Shown here: positions 25,198 to 37,168 of the stretch, piece after piece | Layout of the letters: every line of letters begins with the position of its first letter | Numbering within the stretch: the first letter of the stretch is position 1 | Source of the DNA: Eustoma russellianum | Lineage: Eukaryota > Streptophyta > Magnoliopsida > Gentianales > Gentianaceae | Length of the DNA stretch: 64,000 nt | Assembly (NCBI GenBank): GCA_036186865.1 | Contig: AP025040.1 | Span: forward strand, 34,682,683 to 34,746,682 | Reading direction: 5' to 3' | The notes under the pieces: model-generated | The model's database searches: none | Seen by the model: the letters and a program-made list of their open reading frames with translations, nothing else | What the model was told of the DNA's origin: nothing | Program-made: the position numbers and the translations under genes

Positions 25198-25253
25198 ATC
25201 CATATCAGATATGGATTCTGTCAGAATATTCAAAATCCATATCAGATATGGAT
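25198..25253. repeat. duplicated palindrome in the C LTR
   Basis: AATCCATATCAGATATGGATT, minus the outer bases a perfect 9-1-9 palindrome, occurs twice in succession. The same pair occurs in the other LTR at about 41369-41425. Confidence 0.85.
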
Positions 25254-25272
25254 TCTCTCATTATTATCCGAC

Positions 25273-25316
25273 AGTATATATATATATATATATATACATA
25301 TAACCACAAAAACGAA

Positions 25317-25397
<81 letters not shown>
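25273..25397. repeat. AT and AAT microsatellites in the C 3' LTR
   Basis: About 24 bp of alternating TA are followed, after a short spacer, by about 82 bp of AAT units. The counterpart in the other LTR is longer. Confidence 0.95.
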
Positions 25398-26290
25398 TAA
25401 TATCCAATATTAATATCATTAATATTATTAATCTCTGCCATACGCATTCTTGTGTGTGACCCGATAGGCCCATATTAATTGGCGTTGATTAAATCTCTAT
25501 TAAACCAACAAGTCGTAATTGGTCTCTAGCAAGACATTACGACTACCCAATTAATACGAGTAAAGTCCAACTAGCCTAATAGCACATGCATTAATCCCTT
25601 TGTCACACGATATCTAGTTTGAACATAAGTCATGGTCAGCGTCATACTTATATTGTTCAAACATATGATTACTCGATCTCTAAGTGGACTGATAAAACAA
25701 ATGATATTGATCACACTATCAATTTATTTGAGCACGGCCATGCATTTCACAGTCTCACTAATCGAAGGGCCCAAAGATATCACTCTCAAAAGAGAGGGAC
25801 AAATTCTATCTTGATTGTTCAATATCCTCTACATAATTTCTATCACATTCAATCATGACCTTTATTATTATCCAATTAAGGATAACGTTTGATCATGTCA
25901 AAATATAATAGTCCTTATGTTGGAAACTATGACAATCTCAAGTCAAAGGATTAAAACATGACTATCGTGAGATTTACTTATGACGCTAATCCATGTAGTA
26001 ATCTCATGATGGGTCTATCCAATACACTGTTCTCTAACAAGTATCTATGAGATTGATTCGTATCACCATACACATAATCATCTCATGATTATCAAATCAA
26101 TACTCATACTGATTATAAATTATTTTATCTCTATAACAATAATGAATCAGGGACATATATCAAAATTGTGTAACATACTAACCAACAATAATGATAATAA
26201 AACCTCTTTTATTAATAATAAATGCACAACATAAATATCCAAATCATGGCCTAGGGCACATACACTAACAATCTCCCACTTGAACTAGGC

Positions 26291-26689
26291 CTACAAATAT
26301 CTGAGACCCATAGATCTAGTGTGCTGATCATGCTTGACCCGTGAGAGAGGCTTAGTCAATGGATCCGCTATGTTATCATTTGTGTCAACTTTGCATATCT
26401 TGACATCTCCTCTATCGATGGTGTCTCGAATGAGATGGTACCGTCTGAGTATATGTTTAGATCTCTGATGAGACCTAGGCTCTTTTGCTTGTGCTATGGC
26501 ACCATTGTTGTCACAATAAATGTCCACATGATTTGCAATGCTAGGTACTACTCCTAGCTCAGTGATGAACTTCTTCAACCAAACTGCTTCTTTAGCTGCA
26601 TCTGATGCTGCTATATACTCAGCCTCTGTTGTAGAATCAGCCACAGTGCTTTGTTTTGAACTCTTCCAACTAACAGCTCCACCATTCAA
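26291..26689 (-). pseudogene. gag-pol: Copia C: RNase H
   Basis: This is the last pol domain on the minus strand: GGAVSWKSSKQSTVADST, TEAEYIAASDAAKEAVWL, HVDIYCDNNGAIAQAKEP, SKHILRRYHLIRD and NIADPLTKPL. The catalytic acidic residues of the copia RNase H (E in TEAEY, D in YCDN) are present. It is separated from the upstream frame by a stop near 26737, where ASF is followed by TAA instead of the expected Gln codon. Confidence 0.9.
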
Positions 26690-26734
26690 TGTGAATACAA
26701 AACCGGACTGCGATCTGAAATCATCTATGTCGGT

Positions 26735-27190
26735 TTAGAAGCTAGCATCTGTGTATCCATTTACAACTAACTCGTCATCCAAACCTCCATACACCAAGAA
26801 TACATCTTTAGTCCTTCTGAGGTACTTAAGAATATTCTTGACAGCTGTCCAGTGACCTTCACCAGGGTCAGCTTGATATGTACTTGTTGTGCTCAATGGA
26901 TATGAGACATCTGGTCTAGTACATAACATGACATACATGATCGATCCTATAGCAGAAGCATAAGGAATTTTATTCATTCGATCTCGCTCATCAGATGTCT
27001 GAGGACATTGATTCTTGCTAAGATGAATGCCATGAGACATAGGCAGGAATCCTTTCTTGGACTCTTGCATGTTGAACCTCTTCAACATTTTATCTATGTA
27101 TGTACTCTCACTCAAGCCTATTATCCTTTTAGATCTATCTCTATAGATCTTGATACCAAGGATATAGGTAGCCTCACCCAAGTCCTTCAT
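26735..27190 (-). pseudogene. gag-pol: Copia C: C-terminal reverse transcriptase and connection
   Basis: It reads MKDLGEATYILGIKIYRDRS, LSESTYIDKMLKRFNMQ, IGSIMYVMLCTRPDVSYPLS and NGYTDASF. These blocks follow the YVDD motif in Ty1/copia reverse transcriptases, and TDASF starts RNase H. The upstream frame ends at a TGA where family members have Trp, and the downstream frame ends at TAA. Confidence 0.9.
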
Positions 27191-27208
27191 TGAAAATGAA
27201 TTCCCTAA

Positions 27209-27691
27209 TCAAGCCTTAACCTTTTGCAAGGTAGGGATATCATTCCCAATAAGAAATATGTCATCCACATATAAAACCATAAACACTACTGCACTCCCAC
27301 TAACCATCTTGTAAACACAAGGTTCATCTTCATTCTTGATGAAACCAAAGTTCTTAAATGTTTCATCAAAATGAAGATTCCAGTTTCGAGATGCTTGCTT
27401 CAATCCATAGATGGACCTTTGAAGCTTGCAAACCTTCTTTGAATTCTCAGGATTTACAAAACCCTCAGGTTGTGTCATGTACACATCCTCGAGTAAATTT
27501 CCATTAAGGAAAGCAGTTTTGACATCCATTTGCCATATCTCATAATCATAGTATGCTGCAATGGCAAGGAGAATTCTAATAGACTTAAGCATAGCAACTG
27601 GTGAAAAGGTTTCATCATAGTCTATACCATGAGTTTGCTTGAAACCTTTAGCCACAAGCCTTGCTTTGTAGGTTTGCACATTTCCATCCAT
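27209..27691 (-). pseudogene. gag-pol: Copia C: reverse transcriptase core
   Basis: It carries YKARLVAKGFKQTHGIDYDE, IWQMDVKTAFLNGNL (first catalytic Asp), KLQRSIYGLKQASRNW and VLYVDDIFLIGND (catalytic DD). Length and order match the RVT_2 domain. It ends at TGA after LQKVKA, where the family has Trp. On the upstream side another TGA replaces Trp in GCK-W-VFKKK. Confidence 0.92.
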
Positions 27692-27712
27692 GTCAGTTTT
27701 CTTCTTGAAAAC

Positions 27713-28363
27713 TCATTTGCAACCAATAGTCTTAATACCCTCTAGAGGATCAATTAAAGACCAAACTTGGTTATCAAACATGGATTGCATCTCAGAATTC
27801 ATGGCTCTAAGCCATTTATCTGAATCTGGACCTGACACAGCTTCCTGATAGGTAGTAGGCTCATCTTGATCTATGAGCATAACTTCACTATCATCAGTCA
27901 CAAGAAATCCATATCTCTCTGGCTGACGATGTATCCTATCAGATCTGCGTTGGACTTGTGTTATACTTTCAGGCTCCACAACTGTTTGTGGTTCTGAAAT
28001 TGTCTCTAAAGACGGTTCAATGATATCTTGTGGAACTTGAGTTTCCTCAAGCTGTACTATACTCCCACTAGTTCTCTTACAGAGAAACTCCTTTTCCAAA
28101 AAGACTCCATTTCGAGCAACAAACACTTTGTTCTCTGAGGGAATATAGAAATAGTACCCTTTAGTTTCTTTAGGATACCCCACAAAAATACATTTGATAG
28201 ATTTTGGAGCTAGCTTATCTGACACTAATCTTTTCACATAAGCTTCACAACCCCAAATCATAAGAAAAGACAAACTGGGTCTCTTACCAGTCCACATCTC
28301 ATATGGTGTCTTTTCAACCGCTTTAGATGGTACACGGTTCAAAATGAATGCAGCTGTCTCCAA
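27713..28363 (-). pseudogene. gag-pol: Copia C: integrase C-terminal part and linker
   Basis: It starts METAAFILNRVPSKAVEKTP and continues with YEMWTGKRPSLSFLMIWGCE and IFVGYPKETKGYYFY, the post-catalytic integrase and linker region of copia. An acidic linker (DQDEPTTYQEAVSGPDSDKW) and QMFDNQ-like text lead to the RT. It overlaps the end of the upstream frame by about 40 bases. The frame switch falls near a run of A at about 28373-28382 and is most likely a one-base indel. Confidence 0.88.
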
Positions 28364-30260
28364 GGCATAACCCCAAAAAAAATAAAGGAAGATCTACTTG
28401 ACCCATCATAGATCGAACCATATCTAATAAAGTTCGATGTCTCCTTTCAGAAACACCATTCCATTGTGGAGTTCCTGGAGGAGTCAACTGTGAAACGATT
28501 CCACAATTTCTTAGATGTTGGTCAAATTCTTGGCTCAAATATTCACCACCTCGATCTGATCGAAACGTTTTAATTTTCTTACCAAGTTGATTTTGTACTT
28601 CATTTTGAAAAGTTCTAAACATTTCAAAAGACTCATGCTTATGTTTCATTAGGTAGACATAGTCATACCTACTAAAATCATCAGTAAAAGTAATAAAATA
28701 TTGAAATCCTCCTCTAGCACTAATGCTGATTGGGCTGCATACATCTGTATGTACCAAGCCCAATAAGTCATTAGCCCTTTCCCTATGTCCAGTAAAAGGG
28801 GTCTTTGTCATCTTTCCAAGCAAACAAGACTCGCAATTTTCAAATGATTCAAAATCAAATGAATCTAATAATCCATCTTGATGGAGTTTAGATACGCGCT
28901 TCTCATTTATATGGCTAAGGCGACAGTGCCATAAATATGCAGGGTTTAATTCATTTGGCTTAGTTCTCTTTGAAGATATGTTATAAATATTACCGTCATT
29001 GGAATCATCAAGATTAAGGACATAAATGCCATTATAACTACTTGCAATACAATAAAGCAAGTCATTTTTATCAAAAATAGAACACTTCTTATTTTTAATT
29101 AAAAATGAATAACCCTCATCATCCAAAACAGATACTGAAATAAGATTCCTACTCATAGTAGGAACATAAAAGCAATTGTTTAAAACTAACAAAAGCCCAT
29201 TGGGCAAGACAAGCTCATAGGTCCCTACAGCTATAGCAGCAACTCTTGCTCTATTGCCAACACGTAGGTCCACCTCGCCCTTCTTCAGCATCCTACTCCT
29301 TTTAAGCCCCTGCATATTTGTACAAATATGGGATCCACATCCAGTATCTAATACCCAAGATGAAGAAGTAGATAAATTAATTTCTATAACATAAATACCT
29401 GAAGATGTAGTTGCACTACCCTTCAGCTTCTTCAACTCCTCCAAATAAACATCACAATTTCTTTTCCATTGCCCAGGCTTGTTGCAATGGAAACAGGTTC
29501 CTTCCTTAGGAACCTTTTCCTTGGGACCAGGTTTCGGTTTAGCTTGACCCTTGGACCCTTTTGCACCCTTCGCACTTTTGGGCTTACCCTTGCCTTTACC
29601 TTTCTTTTTCATAGGCTTATTATTGACACTCAATACATGGGAAGGCTTTTTGATATTCCCCTCAGCAGTTTTGAGCATACCGTGTAGCTCAGGAATGGAC
29701 TTTTCCATATTATTCATATTGTAGTTCATAACGAACTGAGAAAAACTGCTAGGCAAAGAGTGTAGGATCAAATCCGTAGCGAGTTCCAAACTCAGGGGAT
29801 ATCCGAGTCTTGCAAGGTGATCTATATAGCCTTTCATCTTTAAAACATGAGCGCTAACAGATTCACCTTCAGACATCTTACAGTCAAAAAGTGCAACAGC
29901 GGTGTCGAACCTATCCTGCCTAGCCTGTTGTTGGAAAGCTTGTTTGAGATGCACACTCATCTCATAAGCTTCTAAGTGTTCCAGGTCTTTTTGAAGTCCT
30001 GAACACATAGTTGCCAACATAAGACATCCTATGTCGTTTGAATCTTCCACATGCTTCTTATACTTGTTCTTAACAGCAACAGAAGCATCAGCAAGAGGTG
30101 GTTCAGGGACAGGGTCATCGAGCACGTAGGACTTCTTTTCTTGCTTGAGAACGATTCTCAAGTTTCGAAACCAATCAACAAAATTAGTCCCACATTCTTT
30201 TAATTTTTCCTTCTCAAGGATTGATCGCAACGATAAGGTGGAATTGTTATTAGCAGCCAT
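28323..30260 (-). pseudogene. gag-pol: Copia C: gag, protease and integrase core
   Basis: This 645-codon frame starts at an ATG giving MAANNNSTLSLRSILEKEKL. The gag core has LILHSLPSSFSQFVMNYNMN and a zinc knuckle CFHCNKPGQWKRNC, whose His is replaced by Gln. The protease motif is SSWVLDTGCGSHICTN. Next come the HHCC zinc site (LWHCRLSHIN, CESCLLGKM) and the integrase core with HTDVCSP, FRSDRGGEYLSQ and SERRHRTLLDM (the D, D and E). The lineage resembles Tork/TAR-like copia elements, but I am not certain. The frame ends by frameshift after MGQVDLPLFFLG. Confidence 0.92.
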
Positions 30261-30786
30261 TTATGATCTACAAAACATGCAAAGTAACACTTTATTAATA
30301 ATGAGGTTAAAATTTATAAAACTCTCACTAAAACATAACCCTCAAAAGAAATATTTTAGTGAGCTAAGATCCATATTTGACTTAATTCTAAACTCAGCTT
30401 TGGCATGACGCTTAAAATTAAGTTATTTAGGTAGGTAACTTCTTTACCAATTACATCTCATGTAACTCTTAGAATTTATGGAATAATGACATCATATATC
30501 ATTGTATGTTAGATTCCATCTAATGCCTTGGGCCCAAAACCGTTTTGATAGCCCAATTAAGTCTAACCAATTTTAAACATATGAGTAGCACTATTACTCA
30601 TCCTACGTAGCTAGGAATGTTTAAAGCACATTGCTTTGGCAATACCTACTTTAATACAATCCAAGTTTTAATAGGTGTTTAAGACATGGATGGCATAAAG
30701 ACTTAAATTATTGATGAGGGTTCAACTTAGTTTATGTCTTGCATTGCATATCATTATATCGTAGCATCCTATATGCATATATAATC
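30261..30786 (-). mobile_element. Copia C: 5' leader, part nearest gag
   Basis: This is non-coding sequence between the gag start and the insertion point of Sirevirus B. The leader continues on the other side at 39841-40966, giving about 1.65 kb between the PBS and the gag ATG. Bases 30782-30786 are the TAATC duplication of B. Confidence 0.85.
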
Positions 30787-32146
30787 TGTAGAGATAAGGG
30801 GGTTTGAGTGATTTCAAAATAAGTGACTTAAATGCATGATATATATAAACAAGTACATGTATGCGCATGATATATATAAACGTGTACATGTATGCATGAT
30901 ACTTTGCCATTACTTGCCTTATTTAGCTTATATATTATGTTGCCGTACTAACGAGCCATGAAGCGTTAAAGCTTACATCATATGGCAAACATTTGTTGTG
31001 TTTATACTATTTTCAGGTGCCACCATTAATGAACTAAACTAGTTCATTAAGTGAAGTACTTAGTTTAATAAACTAAGTAGTTCATTAAAGGAAGCCACAT
31101 TTAGAAAAGGTTCAAAGGCAACAAAGCTAAGGAATGAAAGTTTTTTTCTCCTCCCATCTTTAATGATACACGCCTATATATATATATACATATATTTTCA
31201 GATTTTTTTGAAAAAGGCACATACAGATGTATTCCAACGTACTACCGACACGTTATATATTTTACGTACGTACGTTAACGTCACACCACTATACTTAACT
31301 CATATTTATGAGTATATTCAGGTCTTATATCATATGATATAAGATATGGTGATGACAAATTAAATACGACACGATAAAAGGTTCTAAACCGAAAATTGTC
31401 GTATCGGGCGAATACCGAAACTTCGCCAACGTGTCACGTACTTGCCATAAATAAATGGCCAGCCCCTATACTCCAAAATTTCATGTAAATTTCGTGCATA
31501 TCACTGAATATTCAGCCAAAAATTACTTTCCATGTTGGCACACACAAATTACTCCACATTAAGGCCAAAATGTGAAGATTCCAAGTTTAATTTTGTCACA
31601 TGTTAATGGTACCACTTTAGACCAGCCAAGTGCTGAGATTTAAAGTATATATTATATATATTATATATAACATAATATATATAACATGTGCAAAAGTTGG
31701 AATTTAAATTAGTAAAAAATCGGGTAATCGATAAATATCGAAAATTCGGTTTTCTACGCACACAACACATGGAACGTTTTTGGTACATCATGTGACACGT
31801 ATCTAGACACTTTTTACATATGTTGTACATCTTAAAGTGTTCTAGAAAATTAAATTAAGGGCTGATTGGAATTTAACATGTGTGTATTATTAAATGTGCA
31901 TTATTTTACAAAGTTAGCAAAAATAAATTTCAGCACATACACAAGCATTTCCAACGCCACCTACAGCTGATATGGAGCTTATTTGGAGCCTTGTTGGCAT
32001 ATTGATTTGGTCAAGGATCAATCATACAACGTTGGTGAATTGAAGAGAGAAGCTACAAATGGTAAGAATTCAAGATTTGTCTCTCTTATATCACATGCTG
32101 AAAATTTCAGCATGCTAAAACAAGCTGGTCGAATTCTTGTCTTCAA
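30787..32146 (+). mobile_element. Sirevirus B: partial 5' LTR
   Basis: It starts TGTAGAGATAAGGGGG after the duplication TAATC and follows the 3' LTR (36737 onward) almost base for base, with roughly 2 percent differences by eye. Homology stops at CTTCAA near 32146. The remaining 1.7 kb of LTR, the PBS and the first part of gag are gone, and the sequence passes directly into gag. The AT microsatellite near 31175 is about 15 bp here but about 40 bp in the 3' LTR. Confidence 0.9.
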
Positions 32147-32235
32147 GAGGGAGGGGAGACGTATTCATTTGATTTGAATGCAATAGCTTTACCTTGTTTA
32201 GATGATTCCGATTTCCGTATGGTGACTTAATTCTA

Positions 32236-33216
32236 TTGGCTAAAGGATTAAGAAAATTTATGAGAAAGTCATTTAGAAACAAAAATAAGGGTACTACGAC
32301 TAAGAGAAATAAGAACAAGTCAAACGATAAAGACGTTAAATGTTATGAATGTGGCAAACTCGGACACTTATCATATGACTGCCCAAATAAAGAAAAGCAA
32401 ACTACTAAATACCCTGACAAGGAGCGGAACAAAAATAGACTCATCTCAGAACCCAAACAAAGGAAACGTGCTCTAAAGGCCTCCACCTGGAGTGATTCAT
32501 CAGATTCTGAAACTAAGACCGAAGAGGAGACAGTACAAGTATGCTTTGCATCCAAAGCATCAAATGAGGTATCATCTGATTCTGACTCTGACTCTGAACC
32601 TTCTTATGATGATCTTTTTAGTCAGTATCTTGAATTGCATAAATTCACTAAGACTCTCGTTAAGGAAAAGAAGCGACTAATTGAAGACAAGAAACTGTTA
32701 GAATCTTCTAACGAGAATCTTGTCGCTCAATTAAGCGATTCAAAGAAAGAGTCATCATGTGTCATTACTGCATTAAAGACAGAGATTTCATCATTGACCA
32801 CTCAAAATAATGAAATGAAATCCGAGATTTCAAGGTTGAAATCAAGGAATACCGATTTAGAGAAAATGATGAAACAGTTTGATACGGGGTCCAACATGCT
32901 GCATCGCATTATATTATCACAAAAGCATGACAGCGACAAAACGGGTTTGGGATACGTTGATACAAATGAAGTATCAATCAAACCAACCAAGTTTGTGGTG
33001 TCTAAGAAAGTAGACACTCCTAAGCCTCAAGTGGCGTCTAAGATGACGCATAAGGCGCCCCTTTACTCATCACGCCCTACTTGTTCTTCATATCATATGA
33101 AATATAACTTTGTACCATATAGATATGAAAAGAAAAAAACAATGCATACACGAAATTCATATCATCCACGCACTACACACACACACAAGGACATATCAAA
33201 AACGTCCTTCATTTAG
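32236..33216 (+). pseudogene. gag-pol: Sirevirus B: C-terminal gag
   Basis: The frame begins in basic sequence (LRKFMRKSFRNKNKG) and contains a CCHC zinc knuckle CYECGKLGHLSYDC. A Ser/Asp-rich stretch (SDSDSDSEPSYDDLFSQYLE) and a long coiled coil follow (LKTEISSLTTQNNEMKSE). This arrangement is typical of Sirevirus-lineage gag. The upstream capsid part is missing and short frame-broken pieces lie between 32147 and 32235. The frame ends at 33216, before the protease. Confidence 0.88.
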
Positions 33217-34190
33217 TGAGTATAGAGGAGTCCTTGGGCAAAGGCCCAAAGTGCATGCACCACATGTCTACTATGTTGCACCTTCATTCTTGCCATTTGA
33301 TAGACCGAGAAGGATCACCCAAGTATGGGTACCGAAAGGTACTTTTACCAAGAGGTGATTAACTAACTCGAAAGGACCCAAAGTTAAAAGGGTACCTAAA
33401 TTATCTTTGCACATTGCAGGGAGCCCACACATCGAAAGATACATCTCTTAAGTGGTTCCTTGATAGTGGATACTCGAGACACATGACGGGTGACCCGAGC
33501 CTATTCACCAAACTAAAGAAGGTCACAAAAGGCGGATCTGTGACCTTTGGAGACAACAATGAAGGCAAGATCATTGGAAAAGGTACGATTGGAAATCCAA
33601 ACACTCTCCAAATCTCCAACGTTTTTTTGGTAAGAAACTTATCCTACAATCTTCTTAGCATTTCTCAATTTGTTGACAATGGTTTTAATGTGTGCTTTAC
33701 TCACCTTTACTGCAACATAATAAATAAAAATGGAGAAACCGTTTTAAAAGGAAAACGAGAAGGTAACATTTTTACGCTTTCTATGGATGATGTAGTAGAC
33801 GCTAAAGTTAAATGTTTTATATCAAATGAACCCAATGTGAATTTATGGCATAGACGTTTAGGAAACATTGGCATTTCCACACTAGAAAAGCTTCAACGAA
33901 AGAACCTAGTACGGGGATTGCCTAAGCTTGATTTGGACAACTTTCAGTTGTGTGAATCTTGCATAAAAGGCAAACAAACACGTGAGTCACTTAAGCCTAA
34001 AAACGAAATAAGCACGACTAGAATCTTAGAACTATTGCATATTGATTTGTTTGGTCCTAGTCGCACTACTAGCCTTGGTGGGCGCCACTATGCATGCGTG
34101 ATTGTTGATGATTTCTCTCGTTATACTTGGACTTTATTTCTTGCACATAAGGATGATAGCGCCATTGAAATTGCAAAATTAATTAAATGA
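33217..34190 (+). pseudogene. gag-pol: Sirevirus B: protease, GAG-pre-integrase and start of integrase
   Basis: The clear open part is 33414-34190. It has SLKWFLDSGYSRHMTGD (the protease D-S-G motif, with Y at the usual A/C position), VSFGDNN-like and LSISQFVDNGFNVCF text. The HHCC zinc-binding region is LWHRRLGN and CESCIKGKQT. The integrase start is LLHIDLFGPSRT and IVDDFSRYTWTLFL. The stretch 33217-33413 carries the gag-protease linker (WVPKGTFTKR) in a shifted frame. The frame stops at 34190 inside integrase. Confidence 0.88.
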
Positions 34191-34354
34191 AAAAGATAAG
34201 AAGCGATAGAGGCGGTGAGTTTAAAAACAAAGAGATGATTTCGTTTTGCGAAGAATAAGGAATTAAGCATGAGTTTACGCCACCTAGAACTCCACAATTA
34301 AATGGAGTAGTAGAAAGAAAGAATCGCACATTACAAGAAATCGCCAGAACTATT
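34191..34354 (+). pseudogene. gag-pol: Sirevirus B: damaged integrase core
   Basis: In a shifted frame it reads IRSDRGGEFKNKEMISFCEE, then a TAA stop, then GIKHEFTPPRTPQLNGVVER. The second and third catalytic residues are therefore encoded, but the region before IRSDRGG is shortened by a deletion and a nonsense codon lies between the motifs. Confidence 0.85.
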
Positions 34355-36486
34355 GTGTGCGAAAATAAATTGCCTAGATTTCTGTGGGCGGAAGCCGCAA
34401 ATTGTGCATGCTATATTGTAAATCGCCTATCTATAAGAAAGAAAATAAACAAGATGCCTTATGAGATTTTGAATGATCTCATGCCTAAGATTGACTATTT
34501 TCGTGTGTTTGGATGCAAATGCTTTGTCTTGAATACAAAAGATAATTTAGATAAATTTGAATCCAAATCAATTGAGTGCATTTTTGTTGGATATTCTATA
34601 AATTTAAAGGCATATAGATGTTATGATCCTCTCAGTAGACAAATCATGGAATCTATTCATGTGAAATTCAATGAATTTGGTGAGATTGATAAAGAAAAGG
34701 AATATGACGATGACTTTGAATTGAAACCCGTGTTGAATGAAGATGATGGTTCTTTTGATATGCATGATATGAATGACACACTAGAAATGCATGATCATAT
34801 AGAAATGCATGATAACATAGAAAATAATCAACCAAGATGGCATAGAGATCACCCACATGATCTCATCATAGGCGACCTCACTCACGGTGTGCGACCACGT
34901 AGAAGAATTACATCGGACGAAATAAATGAATTTCATGCTATGATTTTTGAAATTGAACCCAAAAATGTGCATGATGCTTTGAATGATTCTTCTTGGATTG
35001 ATGCTATGCATGATGAACTTAATCAATTTGTTAGAAACGATGTATGGGATTTAGTGTCACGACCACAAGATAAAACTATAATAGGCACAAAGTGGGTGTT
35101 TAGAAATAAAATGAATGAAGAAGGAAAGGTCGTTAGGAATAAAGCGAGACTTGTAGCACAAGGCTATAATCAAGAGGAAGGAATTGACTACGATGAAACA
35201 TTTGCACCCGTAGCACGATTAGAAGCTATACGACTTTTACTTGCTATTGCTTGCATGAAAGATTTTAAATTGTATCAAATGGACGTAAAAAGTGCTTTCC
35301 TAAACGGATTCATACAAGAAGAAGTATACGTGAAGCAACCACCCGGTTTTGAAGATTTGAAACATCCAGATCACGTGTACAAACTAAAGAAGGCACTATA
35401 CGGCCTAAAGCAAGCACCAAGAGCATGGTATGATCGTTTTGCTACTTTCCTTTTAGAAAATGATTTTAAACATGGTATTATAGATAGTACACTATTTTTG
35501 AAACAAGATAAATTAGATTTACTTATTATTCAAATCTACGTTGATGACATTATTTTCGGCTCTACCTCACATAGACTTGTTAAAGATTTTGAAAATTGCA
35601 TGAAATCTGAATTTGAAATGTCTATGGTTGGTGAAATTAATTATTTTCTTGGCTTGCAGATTAAGCAAATGAGTAAAGGGATTCACATAAGTCAAGCAAA
35701 ATATGTTAATGACATGATTAAAAAGTTTAACTTCGAAAATTTGAAACCATCTCCCACCCCTATGAGTATCACTACCAAATTGGACAAAGACAAAAACGGT
35801 AAAGACGTTAATAATGGCTTATATCGATCTATGATAGGTTCTTTGTTATATTTAACTGCTAGTAGGCCTGATATTATGTTTAGTGTATGCTTGTGTGCAC
35901 GTTTTCAAAGTCAACCTAAGGTGTCACACTTCAATGCGGTAAAAAGAATATTTCGTTACATTAAGCACACGCCCACCTTAGGAATTTGGTACGATAAGGA
36001 TTCTATATTTAACTTACATGCTTACACTGATGCAGATTATGGTGGCTGCAAAATAGATAGAAAAAGCACGAGTGGAACTTGCCAATTTATAGGAAACTCA
36101 CTCATTTTCTGGTTTTCCAAAAAGCAAGCAAGTGTTGCTTTGTCCACTACCGAGGCTGAGTACATGGCACTTAGTCTTTGTTGCACACAGTTGTTGTGGA
36201 TAAAACAACAACTCTCAGACTTTGGAATTACCGTAAATAGAATCCCTATATATTGTGATAGTATGAGTGCAATTAACTTGTCTAAGAACCCCGTGTTACA
36301 TTCTAAGGCTAAGCATATAGAAGTACGCTATCACTTTCTTCGTGATCACGTAAACAATGGTGATATTGTCATAGATCACGTACGCACAGACACATAAGTA
36401 GCGGATATTTTCACAAAAGCCTTAAATCAAGCCATGTATGAATCTCTTCGTTCTAAATTAGGCATGATTCCCGCTGATATGATTTG
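34355..36486 (+). pseudogene. gag-pol: Sirevirus B: integrase C-terminus, reverse transcriptase, RNase H
   Basis: A 680-codon open frame runs to 36397. Blocks in order: FLWAEAANCACYIVNRL, KWVFRNKMNEEGKVVRNKAR, YQMDVKSAFLNGFIQEEV, KKALYGLKQAPRAWYDR, IQIYVDDIIFGST (catalytic DD), RPDIMFSVCLCARFQ, HAYTDADYGG (RNase H Asp), STTEAEYMALSLCCTQLLW, YCDSMSAINLSKNP and HSKAKHIEVRYHFL. A TAA at 36395-36397 replaces the expected Gln just before VADIFTKALNQAMYESLRSK. Without that stop the protein would end near 36486. Confidence 0.93.
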
Positions 36487-36736
36487 ATTTGACGTTATTT
36501 CATTCTCTTTCCTTATTGACAGGAATCTTTTGATTTACTTTCCAAAATAAAGGGGGAGAGAAAAGCATGATTTAAGGGGGAGAGAGAGACACTAATTGAT
36601 ACTAATTGCACAAATCAAGGGGAGCCGGATTCGAAATTCGAAATTCAAATTTCAAATTTGTGCATGTTTCAAGGGGGAGCGATAGCATTTAAATCATGTG
36701 CATAAGTTATTTTGAAAATCATCAAAAGGGGGAGAT
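36487..36736 (+). mobile_element. Sirevirus B: 3' non-coding region with multiple purine tracts
   Basis: Several AAAGGGGGAGAG-type tracts (36550, 36575, 36672, 36726) lead to the last one, AAAAGGGGGAGAT, directly in front of the LTR. Repeated purine tracts before the LTR are a known trait of the Sirevirus lineage. No envelope-like frame is present. Confidence 0.85.
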
Positions 36737-37122
36737 TGTAGAGATAAGGGGGTTTGAGTGATTTCAAAATAAGTGACTTAAATGCATGATATATATAAAC
36801 GAGTACATGTATGCGCATGATATATATAAACGTGTACATGTATGCATGATACTTTGCCATTACTTGCCTTATTTAGCTTATATATTATGTTGCCGTACTA
36901 ACGAGCCATGAAGCGTTAAAGCTTACATCATATGGCAAACATTTGTTGTGTTTATACTATTTTCAGGTGCCACCATTAATGAACTAAACTAGTTCATTAA
37001 GTGAAGTACTTAGTTTAATAAACTAAGTAGTTTATTAAAGGAAGCCACATTTGGAAAAGGCACAAAGGCAACAAAGCTAAGGAAGGAAAGTTTTCTTCTC
37101 CTCCCATCTTTAATGATACACG

Positions 37123-37168
<46 letters not shown>

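Larger units (their letters stand above)
24828..26270 (-). mobile_element. Copia C: 3' LTR
   Basis: On the plus strand it runs TGTTAGGAAATC to CATACACTAACA and closely matches 40984-42492. On the element's strand a purine tract (GTTCAAGTGGGAGAT, 26271-26285) precedes it, so this is the 3' LTR. By eye the two LTRs differ by a few percent, mostly in the first 350 bp and in microsatellite length. Confidence 0.95.

Noticed and set aside
25110..25473. Open frames made of runs of Asn, Ile or Tyr here and at 41320-41694
   Set aside because: They are translations of the AAT microsatellite in the C LTRs and have no protein character.
36487..36736. Possible envelope-like gene between pol and 3' LTR in Sirevirus B
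   Set aside because: Some Sireviruses have an env-like frame here, but this stretch is only 250 bp and consists of purine tracts.
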